Part shown: positions 1 to 8,768 of the stretch, in pieces
How positions within the stretch are numbered: position 1 is the first letter of the stretch
How the letters are laid out: every line of letters starts with the position of its first letter
Assembly: GCA_902362925.1 (NCBI GenBank)
Contig: CABIYL010000006.1
Strand: one strand, 5' to 3'
Source of the DNA: Pseudoflavonifractor sp902362925
GTDB lineage: Bacteria; Bacillota; Clostridia; Oscillospirales; Oscillospiraceae
DNA: 64,000 nucleotides
Position numbers and translations under genes: made by a program
Notes under the pieces: generated by a model
What the model was told of the DNA's origin: nothing
The model's input: only the letters and a program-made list of their open reading frames with translations
Database searches by the model: none

Positions 1-2
1 TC

Positions 3-938
3 CTCTCAGTCCTGACGGTGTACCTGCTCGCCCTGGTTGTGGTGGTCATCCTGCTCAATCTGATTCTTCCCCAGGTCATTGAGAGCATCTTGGCCCTGGG
101 CAGCAACATGTCCACCTATCTGAGCAATCTGAACCTCTTTGTGCAGGACCTGATTGATCACTACCATCTGGAAGGGGAGGGGCTCACCGACCTGGTGACG
201 CTCTATCAGGATCTACTCAAGCGGGCTGCCACCTGGGCCTCTCAGAAGGTGCCGGAACTGCTCAGCCTGGGTGTCGCAGTTGGCAATGTGCTCATCTCCG
301 CCATTACGGCCCTTATCTCTTCTGTCTATATGCTGGCGGGGAAGGGCCGGCTGGTACCTCAGCTCAAAAAGATTATCTATGCCGCCGCTCCCACTGCAAA
401 GGTCAATCGCTTCCTCTCCATCTGCCGCCATGCAAACGGCGTGTTCGTGGGCTTCATCAACGGAAAGATTATTGACAGCGCCATTATCGGTGTGCTGTGC
501 TTTGTGCTCAATCTGATTTTCCAGATCCCGTTTGCCATGCTGGTGGCGGTTGTGGTGGGCGTGACCAACGTGATTCCCTTCTTCGGCCCCATCATCGGCG
601 CCGTCCCCTGTATCATGATTCTCATCATCGTGGACCCGTGGGCTGCACTGCGTTTTGGCGTGCTGGTGATTGCGCTCCAGCAGTTTGACGGCAATATACT
701 GGGACCCAAGATTCTGGGCGACAGCACCGGCCTGGACGCCATCTGGGTTCTGGTGGCCATTATTGTGGGCGGCGGTCTGTTTGGCTTCCCGGGCATGCTG
801 CTGGGTGTTCCTACCTTCGCCGTCATCTATGCGCTGGTGCGGGACTGGACCAACAGCCGCCTCAAGGCCAAGGGCATTGACGGAAACGGAAACCCACTCC
901 ATACCGCCGAACAGGATTCACACGGTATGCAGGAGTAA
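3..938 (+). CDS. AI-2E family transporter (permease), 5'-truncated by window edge
   Basis: The C-terminal ~310 residues of a polytopic membrane protein; the reading frame is open to the first base, so the true start lies outside the window. Long hydrophobic segments alternate with short loops, including a stretch rich in Gly/Pro near the middle (VTNVIPFFGPIIGA) and the late segment GLFGFPGMLLGVP, both typical of the AI-2E exporter / YdiK-PerM family (about 350 aa). It ends with a short hydrophilic tail. The family covers AI-2 exporters and Na+/H+ antiporter-like proteins, so the substrate cannot be assigned. A strong hairpin terminator follows 17 bases after the stop. Confidence 0.85.
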   Translation, partial: LSVLTVYLLALVVVVILLNLILPQVIESILALGSNMSTYLSNLNLFVQDLIDHYHLEGEGLTDLVTLYQDLLKRAATWASQKVPELLSLGVAVGNVLISAITALISSVYMLAGKGRLVPQLKKIIYAAAPTAKVNRFLSICRHANGVFVGFINGKIIDSAIIGVLCFVLNLIFQIPFAMLVAVVVGVTNVIPFFGPIIGAVPCIMILIIVDPWAALRFGVLVIALQQFDGNILGPKILGDSTGLDAIWVLVAIIVGGGLFGFPGMLLGVPTFAVIYALVRDWTNSRLKAKGIDGNGNPLHTAEQDSHGMQE

Positions 939-954
939 AAGAATCAAATTACAA

Positions 955-988
955 AAAAGCTCCGATTCCATTTGGAATCGGAGCTTTT
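955..988. terminator. Bidirectional terminator between permease gene and rnpB
   Basis: A perfect 16-bp stem (955-970 with 973-988) with a 2-base loop has an A-run on the left arm and a T-run on the right arm. It can therefore end transcription of the permease gene on the plus strand and of rnpB on the minus strand. Confidence 0.85.
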
Positions 989-1000
989 CATGCTAAAAAC

Positions 1001-1352
1001 GGCAAGTAAGCCTGTAAGCCGGGTTCTGTCTTTTAAGACAGCCATCTATCTAGCCGTACCGTTGCCGGTACGATCAAGCCGCCTCCTGAGAACGGCCGGG
1101 CCGGCCATATGTTCTCCCACGGCGTTGCTCCGGATAGAGGTTACAGCGACGAGCAGTTCCCAGTCGTCGGGCGGGCTCTTACCTCCGCCTTTCCACCCTT
1201 ACCACGCAGAACGTGGCGGTATATCTCTGTTGCCCTTTTCCTAGGGTCGCCCCCGGCGGGTGTTACCCGTTATCCTTGCCCTGTGGAGCCCGGACTTTCC
1301 TCATATCGGGCCTTTCGGCCTCGATCCGCGGCTGTCCAGCTTACTTGCGCGG
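1001..1352 (-). ncRNA. rnpB: RNase P RNA (bacterial class)
   Basis: The minus strand contains the hallmark 5' segment GAGGAAAGTCCGGGCTCC (plus-strand complement near 1286-1303) and the 3' segment AGACAGAACCCGGCTTA (complement near 1015-1031). The 5' end (GCGCAAGTAAGC, complement 1339-1350) pairs with the 3' end (GCTTACTTGCC, complement 1001-1011) to form helix P1. This is the catalytic RNA that matures tRNA 5' ends. The ends given are those of P1 and may be off by a few bases. Confidence 0.95.
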
Positions 1353-1426
1353 GGTATATTGTACCGTATCGGAACGGAAATGTCAAATAAAACTGAGTCG
1401 TGTCCGTGCGGATATGATAGTTACGA

Positions 1427-1455
1427 TTGAAATTTATGTGTTTGGGTTATATAAT
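1427..1455 (+). promoter_or_regulatory. Sigma-A-type promoter for murD
   Basis: TTGAAA (1427-1432) and TATAAT (1450-1455) are separated by exactly 17 bases, about 40 bases upstream of the murD start. A good AAGGGGGGA ribosome site lies in between. Confidence 0.8.
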
Positions 1456-1496
1456 ATAAAAGTTAAGGACTGATTTTTCCGAAGGGGGGAATTCCT

Positions 1497-2882
1497 ATGA
1501 ATTCCACAATACAGGAATATTTAGATTCCCTGCGGGGAAAGCGCATTGCGGTCATCGGCATTGGCGTGTCCAATACGCCTCTGATCAAGATGCTGCTGCG
1601 GGCCGGACTGTCCGTAACGGCCTGCGACAAGAAAGAGCGGAAGGATTTTGACGGCCTTATCGAAGAGTTGGAGAGTCTGGGGGCGGAGGTTCGACTTGGG
1701 CCCGACTACATGGACGGCCTGGACCAGGACATCATCTTCCGTACGCCCGGCCTGCGGCCTGACGTCACGCCGCTGCTGGCAGCCCGGGAGCGGGGGAGTG
1801 TCATTACGTCCGAGATGGAGGTGTTCTTCCAGGTCTGTCCCTGTGAGATCATCGCTGTCACCGGAAGCGACGGAAAGACCACCACGACCACTATTATCTC
1901 CGAGCTTCTGAAAAAGGCGGGATATAACGTCTATGTGGGCGGCAACATCGGCAAGCCCCTGCTGGCCGAGACCCCCAACATGGAGCCGGACGACATGGTG
2001 GTGCTGGAGCTGTCCTCCTTCCAGCTGATGACCATGGATATGAGCCCTGATATCGCCGTTGTCACCAATGTGGCCCCCAACCATCTGGACGTACATAAGT
2101 CCATGGACGAGTACGTGGAGGCGAAGGAGAACATCTTTGCCCACCAGAGCACGGAGAACCTGGCTGTGTTCAACTGGGACAACGAGATTACCCGCGACTT
2201 TTCCAAGAAGGCTCCGGGCAATGTGATGTGCTTCAGCCGCCGGGAGGTGCTGGAACGGGGCGTCTATGTGAAGGATGACGCCATCTGGTGCTCTGACCGG
2301 GACGGCCACCGGAAGGTGCTGCCTCTGTCCGACATCCTTCTGCCCGGCAACCACAACGTGGAGAATTACATGGCGGCCATCGCTGCGGTCAACGGTCGGG
2401 TGTCCGACGAGACCATCCGGCTCTTTGCCTGCAGCTTCGGCGGTGTGGAGCACCGCATCGAGCTGGTGCGGACGGTAGACGGCGTCCGGTACTACAACGA
2501 CTCCATCGCCTCCAGCCCCACCCGGACCATTGCCGGACTCCGTTCCTTTGAGGAAAAGGTCATCCTCATTGCCGGTGGATATGACAAGCACATTCCCTTT
2601 GATGTGCTTGGCCCTGAAATCATCGAACATGTAAAGGAGCTTATCCTGACAGGTGATACGGCGGAGAAAATCCGTGCGGCTGTGGAGAGCGCCCCCGGCT
2701 ACAACGGCAGCAACCCGCCTATCCGCATGTATCAGGACTTTGAGCAGGCGGTTCTGGCCGCTCACAGCATGGCTCAGCCGGGAGACGTGGTCATTCTGTC
2801 TCCGGCCTGCGCCTCCTTTGACCGGTTTAAAAACTTTATGGAACGGGGCAACGCCTTCAAGCGCATTGTGAGGGAGCTGTAA
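1497..2882 (+). CDS. murD: UDP-N-acetylmuramoyl-L-alanine--D-glutamate ligase
   Basis: Cytoplasmic ATP-dependent Mur ligase adding D-glutamate to UDP-MurNAc-L-Ala in peptidoglycan precursor synthesis. The 461-aa product has the MurD-type N-terminal nucleotide-like fold (KRIAVIGIGVSNTPL), the Mur ligase P-loop TGSDGKTTTT at residues 122-131, the central LELSSFQL motif and a C-terminal domain with HRIELV and SPACASFDRFKNFMERG, diagnostic of MurD. Length is normal for the family. ATG is preceded by a strong Shine-Dalgarno. It stands at the head of a group running into peptidase genes that does not look cell-wall related. Confidence 0.96.
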   Translation: MNSTIQEYLDSLRGKRIAVIGIGVSNTPLIKMLLRAGLSVTACDKKERKDFDGLIEELESLGAEVRLGPDYMDGLDQDIIFRTPGLRPDVTPLLAARERGSVITSEMEVFFQVCPCEIIAVTGSDGKTTTTTIISELLKKAGYNVYVGGNIGKPLLAETPNMEPDDMVVLELSSFQLMTMDMSPDIAVVTNVAPNHLDVHKSMDEYVEAKENIFAHQSTENLAVFNWDNEITRDFSKKAPGNVMCFSRREVLERGVYVKDDAIWCSDRDGHRKVLPLSDILLPGNHNVENYMAAIAAVNGRVSDETIRLFACSFGGVEHRIELVRTVDGVRYYNDSIASSPTRTIAGLRSFEEKVILIAGGYDKHIPFDVLGPEIIEHVKELILTGDTAEKIRAAVESAPGYNGSNPPIRMYQDFEQAVLAAHSMAQPGDVVILSPACASFDRFKNFMERGNAFKRIVREL

Positions 2883-2909
2883 CCCCATTTGAAAGAGGAA
2901 GTGAATCAC

Positions 2910-3950
2910 TTGGATATGCGAAACGCGCTGGAGCGGCTGTGCAGTCAATGCGCTCCCTCCGGCTTTGAGCGCCCCGCGGCTGAGGTGGCCGCGGAGCTTC
3001 TGCGTCCCTTTGTGGACGAGGTGTCCATCGACCGGATGGGCAATGTGGTAGGTGTGCGCCGCTGTGGGCGGGAGAACGCGCCCCGTCTGCTGCTGGACGC
3101 CCATCTGGACGAGATCGGTCTGATTGTCACCGGTATGGAGGACGGTTTTCTCCGTTTCCGCAGCATCGGCGGCGTAGACCCCCGTATGCTGCCCGACCGG
3201 GAGCTGACCATCCTGACGGAGCCCCCCATGTTCGGCGTGGTGGCCTGTCTGCCGCCCCATGTGCTCAAGAAGGGGGATTCCGATAAGGCTCTCTCCATGG
3301 ATAAGCTCTTCATCGACATTGGCATGAGCCAGGAGGAAGCCGAGAAAGCTGTGCCGGTGGGCACTCCCGTTGTGTACCGGGGCAGCTGCTTCCCTCTGGG
3401 CGAGGGACAGATGTGCGGAAAGTCCATGGACGACCGTGCATGCTTTGTGACCCTGCTCCGGGCCGCCGAGCTGCTGAAGGACAAGGAACTGGACGTGGAC
3501 CTCTACATCATGGGCAGCACCCGTGAGGAGGTCTCCGGTGCAGGCGCCAAGGCCGGCACCTTTGCCATTGACCCGGACTATTGCGTAGCGGTGGATGTAA
3601 CCCACGGTCGGACGCCGGACGGCCCCAAGGACCGCTCCTGCGAACTGTTTGGCGGCCCTGCCATCGGCATTGGCCCCAACATGACCAGCTGGATGACCCG
3701 CCGTATGAAGGCCAAGGCGGAGGAAAATCAAATTCCCTGGCAGCCCGAGGTCATGGCCGGCCACACTGGCACCAACGGCTGGCACATGCAGATCAGCCGT
3801 GAGGGCGTGGCCACTTCCGTTATCTCTCTGCCGCTAAAGTATATGCACACCCCCATTGAAGTGCTGGCCCTGGAGGACATGGAGTCGGTTGCCAAGCTGC
3901 TGGCCGCCTTTACCGAGGGTCTGGGAAAGGAGGCGGAGGTCCTGTGCTAA
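2910..3950 (+). CDS. M42 family metallopeptidase (first of three)
   Basis: About 346 aa of a co-catalytic di-metal aminopeptidase (PepA / FrvX / YsdC type). Visible metal and catalytic motifs: LLDAHLDEIG, MDDRACF, STREEVSGAGAKAGT and AVDVTHGRTPD, with a late His in LKYMHTPIEV. The usual GGTDA segment reads GHTGTNGW here. The TTG at 2910 sits about 11 bases after AAAGAGGA and gives the same length as its siblings; ATG at 2916 is an alternative. It is seven bases downstream of murD and overlaps the next peptidase gene by 7 bases, so the three are co-transcribed. These enzymes normally trim peptides in the cytoplasm. Confidence 0.88.
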   Translation: MDMRNALERLCSQCAPSGFERPAAEVAAELLRPFVDEVSIDRMGNVVGVRRCGRENAPRLLLDAHLDEIGLIVTGMEDGFLRFRSIGGVDPRMLPDRELTILTEPPMFGVVACLPPHVLKKGDSDKALSMDKLFIDIGMSQEEAEKAVPVGTPVVYRGSCFPLGEGQMCGKSMDDRACFVTLLRAAELLKDKELDVDLYIMGSTREEVSGAGAKAGTFAIDPDYCVAVDVTHGRTPDGPKDRSCELFGGPAIGIGPNMTSWMTRRMKAKAEENQIPWQPEVMAGHTGTNGWHMQISREGVATSVISLPLKYMHTPIEVLALEDMESVAKLLAAFTEGLGKEAEVLC

Positions 3951-4975
3951 AGGATACCATTCGTGAACTGTGCCTGCTGGACGGCGTGTCCAGCTTTGAA
4001 GAGGACGTGCGGGCCTATATCAAGGCTGCGGCCGCCCCCTATGCCGACGAGATGCGGGTTGACCCGCTGGGCAACCTGATTGTGTTCAAAAAGGGCAAAA
4101 AGTCCACCGGTTCCAAGCTGCTGCTGGCCGCCCACATGGACGAGGTCGGCCTCATCATCCGCAGCATCACCGACGAGGGCTATCTGAAGTTCTCCTGCGT
4201 AGGCGGAATTGACCGCCGGGTGCTCATCGGCAAGATTGTCCGGGTTGGCAAGAACCGCCTTCCCGGCGTCATCGGTCTGAAGGCCTACCATCTGGTCAGC
4301 GAGGAAGAGGAGAAGAAGGTTCCCAAGGTGGAGGACCTCTATCTGGATATCGGCGCCAGGAGCAGGGAAGAGGCGGAGAAGCTGGTGGAGATCGGCGACT
4401 TTGCCGCCTTCGAGAGCGACTGGACCGAGTTCGGCAGCGGTTTTGTGAAGGCCAAGGCTCTGGATGACCGTGCGGGCTGCGCCGTTATGCTGGAGCTGCT
4501 GAAAGAGGACCTGCCCATGGACTGCACCTTTGCCTTTACGGTGCAGGAGGAGGTGGGCTGCCGCGGCGCCTTCGGCGCGGCCTTCTCCGTCAACCCGGAG
4601 ATTGCCCTGGTGCTGGAGACCACCACCGCCGCTGATCTGGCCTCCACCCCCGGCCACAAGCAGGTCTGTACCCTGGGCAAGGGCCCTGTGGTCCCCTTTA
4701 TGGACGGCGGCTCTGTGGCTGACCGCGGGCTCTTTGAGCTGATGCGGGACCTGGCGGAGGAAAATCAGATCCCTTGGCAGACCAAGCACTATATCGCCGG
4801 CGGCAACGACGCCTCCGTCATTCAGCGCAACCAGGAGGGTGCACGCACCATCGTAGTGAGCGCAGCCGTCCGCTATCTTCATGCCCCCGCCAGCGTGGCG
4901 CATCTGGGGGACTTTGATCACATCTTAAATCTGGCGCGGCTTTTCATTGGGGCCATTGCCGGACAGGAGGAGTAA
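3944..4975 (+). CDS. M42 family metallopeptidase (second of three)
   Basis: A 343-aa di-metal aminopeptidase with LLAAHMDEVGLII, LDDRAGCAVM, VQEEVGCRGAFGA and a C-terminal GGNDASVIQ...VRYLHAP. The GTG start overlaps the end of the preceding gene and is preceded by GGAAAGGAGG, which suggests translational coupling. It differs clearly from both neighbours, so this is an old paralogous cluster and not an assembly duplication. Substrate preference (neutral or acidic N-termini) cannot be read from the sequence. Confidence 0.9.
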   Translation: MLKDTIRELCLLDGVSSFEEDVRAYIKAAAAPYADEMRVDPLGNLIVFKKGKKSTGSKLLLAAHMDEVGLIIRSITDEGYLKFSCVGGIDRRVLIGKIVRVGKNRLPGVIGLKAYHLVSEEEEKKVPKVEDLYLDIGARSREEAEKLVEIGDFAAFESDWTEFGSGFVKAKALDDRAGCAVMLELLKEDLPMDCTFAFTVQEEVGCRGAFGAAFSVNPEIALVLETTTAADLASTPGHKQVCTLGKGPVVPFMDGGSVADRGLFELMRDLAEENQIPWQTKHYIAGGNDASVIQRNQEGARTIVVSAAVRYLHAPASVAHLGDFDHILNLARLFIGAIAGQEE

Positions 4976-4979
4976 TAAA

Positions 4980-5978
4980 ATGGATATTCTCAAGACACTC
5001 CAGGCGCTCAACGCCTGTCACGGTCCCGCCGGCGATGAGGCCGGTATCGCCGACGCTATCGAAGCGCTGGCCGCGCCCTACGCCGACAAGATCAAGCGGG
5101 ACACCCTGGGCAACCTGATCGTCCGCAAGAAGGGCAAGGGCCCCAAGATCATGTTTGCCGCCCACATGGACTCCATCGGCTTTATTGTCACTCACATTGA
5201 CGAACACGGCTTTATCCGGTTCGGCAAGCTGGGTGGTCTCCATCCCTTTGACCTGCTGAGCACCACCGTCCGTTTTAAGAACGGCGTTCGTGGCGTGGTC
5301 TGCCTGGACAACGGCGTGTCTCCCAAGGACATGACCCTGGAGGACCTGTATCTTGATATCGGTGCCAAGGACGCCGACGAGGCCAAGACCATGGTCCGGA
5401 TTGGCGACACAGCTGTCTATGACACGCCCACCTTCGCCGCTGGTGACCGCATCATTTCCCCCTACATGGACAACCGGATCTCCTGCGTGGTGCTGCTGAT
5501 GGCTCTGGAGCAGTTGAAGGACAGCGACAACGACCTGTACTTTGTCTTTACCGTCCAGGAGGAGCTGGGGCTCCGCGGCGCCCGTACCGCTGCCTTCGGC
5601 ATTGATCCCGACTTCGGCGTGGCGGTGGATGTGACTCCCGCCGACGACGAGCTGAACCCCAAGCACACCTGCAGCAGCGTGACCGGCGGGGGAGCGGCCA
5701 TCAAGGTGATGGACGGCTCCGTGATCTGCCACCCCCAGGTGGTCCGTTCCATGGAGAAGCTGGCAGCGGAGAAGGGGATTTCCTTCCAGCTGGACGTGAT
5801 TCGTGCCGGCGGCACCGACGCGGGTGCCATCCATCAGACCCGCTCCGGTGTGCCCAGCGGCGGAATTTCCATTCCCTGCCGCTATGTGCACTCGCCCGCT
5901 GAGATGGTGGACCGCCGGGATGTGGAGGCCTGTGCCGCTCTGGTGGCTGCCTTTGCCCAGGCGGAGCACAAGGACTGA
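4980..5978 (+). CDS. M42 family metallopeptidase (third of three)
   Basis: 332 aa, starting at ATG 4980 just after GGACAGGAGG; an in-frame upstream GTG inside the previous gene is ignored. Motifs: MFAAHMDSIGFIV, YMDNRISCVV, VQEELGLRGARTAA, AVDVTPADDE, GGTDAGAIHQTRSG and CRYVHSPAE, the full canonical M42 set. The three tandem enzymes plus the downstream PLP enzyme suggest a peptide and amino-acid salvage operon; that is inference from order only. Confidence 0.92.
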   Translation: MDILKTLQALNACHGPAGDEAGIADAIEALAAPYADKIKRDTLGNLIVRKKGKGPKIMFAAHMDSIGFIVTHIDEHGFIRFGKLGGLHPFDLLSTTVRFKNGVRGVVCLDNGVSPKDMTLEDLYLDIGAKDADEAKTMVRIGDTAVYDTPTFAAGDRIISPYMDNRISCVVLLMALEQLKDSDNDLYFVFTVQEELGLRGARTAAFGIDPDFGVAVDVTPADDELNPKHTCSSVTGGGAAIKVMDGSVICHPQVVRSMEKLAAEKGISFQLDVIRAGGTDAGAIHQTRSGVPSGGISIPCRYVHSPAEMVDRRDVEACAALVAAFAQAEHKD

Positions 5979-6031
5979 TTCTCACGCTGCGCAGCCCAAA
6001 AACTTAGATAGAATGGAATGTGTAAAAGATA

Positions 6032-7282
6032 ATGTCTTTACAGTTAAGTGACAAGGTTCTCTCTCTGGCGGCTCAGGCTCAGGCCGATCTGCGACCCCAG
6101 TTTGACCGCATTGACGCCATTGCGGAGGAGAACACCCGCAAGGTGCTTGCCGCGTTTCAGAAGCACCGTGTAGCCGAGGGCTATTTTGCCGGCACCACCG
6201 GCTACGGCTATGATGACCTGGGCCGGGATAAGCTGGACGAGATCTACGCCGACATCTTCGGCACCGAGGACGCCCTGGTCCGGGTTCAGTTTGTCAACGG
6301 CACCCACGCCATCACCTGCGCCCTCTTCGGCGCACTGAAGCCGGGTGATATTCTGGTTTCTGCCGTGGGCGCCCCCTACGACACCCTGCTGGGCGTCATC
6401 GGTGTAGTGCCCAAGGGACATGGCTCCCTGATGGAGTACGGCGTGGAATACCGTCAAGTTGAATTGCTTGACAATGCCCCTGACAAGGACGGTCTGGCTG
6501 CTGCGGTGCGGGACCCCAGAGTGAAAGCCGTGCTGATCCAGCGGTCCAAGGGCTACTCCACCCGGTCCTCTCTGTCCGTGGCGGAGATTGGCGAGCTGTG
6601 CGCCGTGGTGCGGGAGAACAACCCCGATGCCGCCATTCTGGTGGACAACTGCTACGGCGAGTTTGTGGAGACCATCGAACCCACTCAGGCCGGTGCTGAC
6701 CTGGTGGTAGGCTCTCTTATCAAGAACCCGGGCGGCGGCCTGGCCCCTGCAGGCGGGTATATCGCCGGTCGGCGTGACCTGGTGGAGGGAGCCGCCATGC
6801 GTCTCACCGCCCCAGGCATCGGCCGGGAGTGCGGCGCCTCTCTGGGCAGCAACCGCAGCTTCTATCAAGGTCTTTTCCTTGCCCCCCATACTACCGCCCA
6901 GGCGGTCAAAACGGCGGTGTTTGCCGCCCGCATGATGGAGCTGCTGGGCTACAAGACGGAGCCCGCCTCCGACGCCGTGCGACACGACATCATCCAGATG
7001 ATCCACTTCGGCAGCCCCGAGCCCCTCAAGCGGTTCTGCAAGGGCATCCAGTTTGGTGCCCCTGTGGACTCCTACGTGACGCCCGAGCCCTGGGATATGC
7101 CGGGCTACGACTGTCAGGTCATCATGGCGGCAGGCGCCTTCATCCAGGGTGCCTCCATCGAGCTGTCCTGCGACGCGCCCATGCGAGAGCCCTACACGGC
7201 CTATCTCCAGGGAGGCCTGACCTATGAGAGCGGCAAGGCTGGCGTTCTGCTGGCGGTGGAGGAGCTGCTGCGGGAAAGCTGA
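6032..7282 (+). CDS. Methionine gamma-lyase family PLP enzyme (YnbB / 'aluminium resistance' family)
   Basis: A 416-aa fold-type I PLP enzyme with the N-terminal signature of the YnbB family (EGYFAGTTGYGYDDLGRDKLDEIYA), QFVNGTHAITCALFGAL around the PLP phosphate site, LVDNCYGEF, and the Schiff-base lysine in VVGSLIKNPGGG. The family is named after an aluminium-resistance phenotype and is related to Met gamma-lyase; the physiological reaction is not established. No convincing Shine-Dalgarno is visible before ATG 6032. It follows the M42 cluster after 53 bases and is probably in the same transcription unit. Confidence 0.85.
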   Translation: MSLQLSDKVLSLAAQAQADLRPQFDRIDAIAEENTRKVLAAFQKHRVAEGYFAGTTGYGYDDLGRDKLDEIYADIFGTEDALVRVQFVNGTHAITCALFGALKPGDILVSAVGAPYDTLLGVIGVVPKGHGSLMEYGVEYRQVELLDNAPDKDGLAAAVRDPRVKAVLIQRSKGYSTRSSLSVAEIGELCAVVRENNPDAAILVDNCYGEFVETIEPTQAGADLVVGSLIKNPGGGLAPAGGYIAGRRDLVEGAAMRLTAPGIGRECGASLGSNRSFYQGLFLAPHTTAQAVKTAVFAARMMELLGYKTEPASDAVRHDIIQMIHFGSPEPLKRFCKGIQFGAPVDSYVTPEPWDMPGYDCQVIMAAGAFIQGASIELSCDAPMREPYTAYLQGGLTYESGKAGVLLAVEELLRES

Positions 7283-7340
7283 ATTTCCCGTTTTAAGACG
7301 AGCTGTGCCGCGCATAGACTCTTCATAGGGGGTGACCCGT

Positions 7341-8021
7341 ATGGAGAAGTGGAGGCGGTATTTTTGGCCCCGCTGGCGGCTCCGGCAGCGTATCAGGCGG
7401 CGGGGGAGCGGTGTACAGCTGCTTCTCTCTGCCGCCTTTGGCCTGGTGCTGGCGGTGTTGCTGATTAGCTTTCTGGACAGCAAGGCCCGGCCTGTCATTG
7501 CCGTTATGGCGGAGAGCCGGGTAAAAAATATCGTCACGGGTATCATAGAGACGGAAATCAGCAAGACCATGGCCCAGGAAGCCGTGGCGTACGACGATAT
7601 TATCACCTTCCGGACCGATAGCAGCGGCCGCATCACCGCCTTCACCAGCAATTCGGCTGAGATGAACCGCCTGCGTACAGAGCTTCTCAGCGCGGTTATT
7701 GCCCAGGTCGACACGCTGGACACCGGTACATTAGGAATCCCTCTGGGAAATCTGCTCCCCTTTTCCGCACTGGCGGAAAAGGGGCCGCTGCTCCCGGTGC
7801 GCATTCGCTCCATTGGCGGCGCGGATGCAGTATTTGAGCATGTGTTTACCGCAGGGGGCATCAACCAGACCCACCACCAGATTATGCTCAACCTATCGGT
7901 ATCTCTGACCCTGCTGATTCCAGGTGGACCGCTGGATACCCAGGTAAGCGCACAGGTCTGTGTGGCGGAGACTGTGCTTGTTGGCGAGGTGCCGGACACC
8001 TATCTGAGCCTTCCGGGGTAA
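7341..8021 (+). CDS. yunB: Sporulation protein YunB
   Basis: About 226 aa: basic N-terminus, one transmembrane segment (LLLSAAFGLVLAVLLISFL), then an extracytoplasmic domain with the YunB features KARPVIAVMAESRVKNIVTGII, GTLGIPLGNLL and HHQIMLNLSVSLTLLIPG. In Bacillus subtilis yunB is a sigma-E mother-cell gene needed for efficient sporulation. ATG 7341 is chosen because AGGGGGTG lies 8 bases upstream; the in-frame GTG at 7332 overlaps that site. No clear sigma-E promoter was found in the 58-base gap upstream. Confidence 0.88.
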   Translation: MEKWRRYFWPRWRLRQRIRRRGSGVQLLLSAAFGLVLAVLLISFLDSKARPVIAVMAESRVKNIVTGIIETEISKTMAQEAVAYDDIITFRTDSSGRITAFTSNSAEMNRLRTELLSAVIAQVDTLDTGTLGIPLGNLLPFSALAEKGPLLPVRIRSIGGADAVFEHVFTAGGINQTHHQIMLNLSVSLTLLIPGGPLDTQVSAQVCVAETVLVGEVPDTYLSLPG

Positions 8022-8108
8022 GGCAACTGAAATCGTAAGAAAAGCGCAAGAAACAGGCCCTTTTTCTGTGATAAAATGGTATCAAACCAGAGAGAAAGAG
8101 GTGCCGGA

Positions 8109-8768
8109 ATGAATACGCTGCTTTGGTACTGGGAGATTACCTGGGACTATATCTACGAGATGCTGCCCTGCATGGCGCTGGCCGCTGTGGCCTTTTTTCT
8201 GCTTCGCCCCGTGCGCCGGCGTCGCCTTGACCGGCTGGGCCTGAGTAGCAGCGTCTGGCGGGAAGGTGCTCTGCTGATCTTTGTGCTCTTCTGCGCCGGG
8301 CTGGCGGCCCTGACCGTGTTTCCGTCCGGGTTCTGGGGTGCGCTGATGCACGGCTATCCGCCGGCGGAGGGCTGGTTTGGCTGGCATGGCCGTGGTATGT
8401 ATCTCCAGGTCACCATTCTGGCGGAGCTGCTGGAGGGCAGTGAATGGGGCATCTACATGCTGTTGGGCAATGCGGTCATGTTCCTGCCCTTGGGCTTTTT
8501 CCCGGCGCTGCTGTGGAGGCAGCCCCGCTGGTGGCGGTCCGTATTGGCCGCCGGTGGCGCCTCACTGTTCATCGAGCTTGTGCAGATCTTTGTGGGCCGC
8601 AGCAGCGATATCAATGATTTGATTCTCAATACACTGGGTGGTCTGGCCGGATATGGCCTCTACAGGCTGTTGGCCCGGCTGGCCCCCGGATTCACCCAAA
8701 AATTCCAAGTGGAGGTCCCCTATGGACGAGATTCAGGAGATAGCACTGCTCCGGGCAGAGCTGAATAA
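8109..8768 (+). CDS. VanZ-like family membrane protein
   Basis: 219 aa with five or so hydrophobic segments and the VanZ pattern (GNAVMFLPLGFFPALLW, then LFIELVQIFVGRSSDINDLILNTLGGLAGYGLY). VanZ-like proteins are integral membrane proteins of unclear function; one is linked to teicoplanin resistance, but most homologues have no antibiotic role. ATG 8109 follows AGAAAGAGG; an upstream ATG at 8076 lacks a ribosome site. The last 47 bases overlap the start of ligA, whose own ribosome site lies inside this gene. Confidence 0.85.
   Translation: MNTLLWYWEITWDYIYEMLPCMALAAVAFFLLRPVRRRRLDRLGLSSSVWREGALLIFVLFCAGLAALTVFPSGFWGALMHGYPPAEGWFGWHGRGMYLQVTILAELLEGSEWGIYMLLGNAVMFLPLGFFPALLWRQPRWWRSVLAAGGASLFIELVQIFVGRSSDINDLILNTLGGLAGYGLYRLLARLAPGFTQKFQVEVPYGRDSGDSTAPGRAE

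Noticed and set aside
1521..3785. A 754-codon open frame antisense to murD and the first peptidase
   Set aside because: High-GC genes often leave the opposite strand open. It has no ribosome site, and its composition is His/Gly/Val-rich shadow sequence.
2910..5978. Tandem M42 genes as an assembly or recent duplication
   Set aside because: The three proteins differ widely even around active-site motifs, so they are old paralogues.
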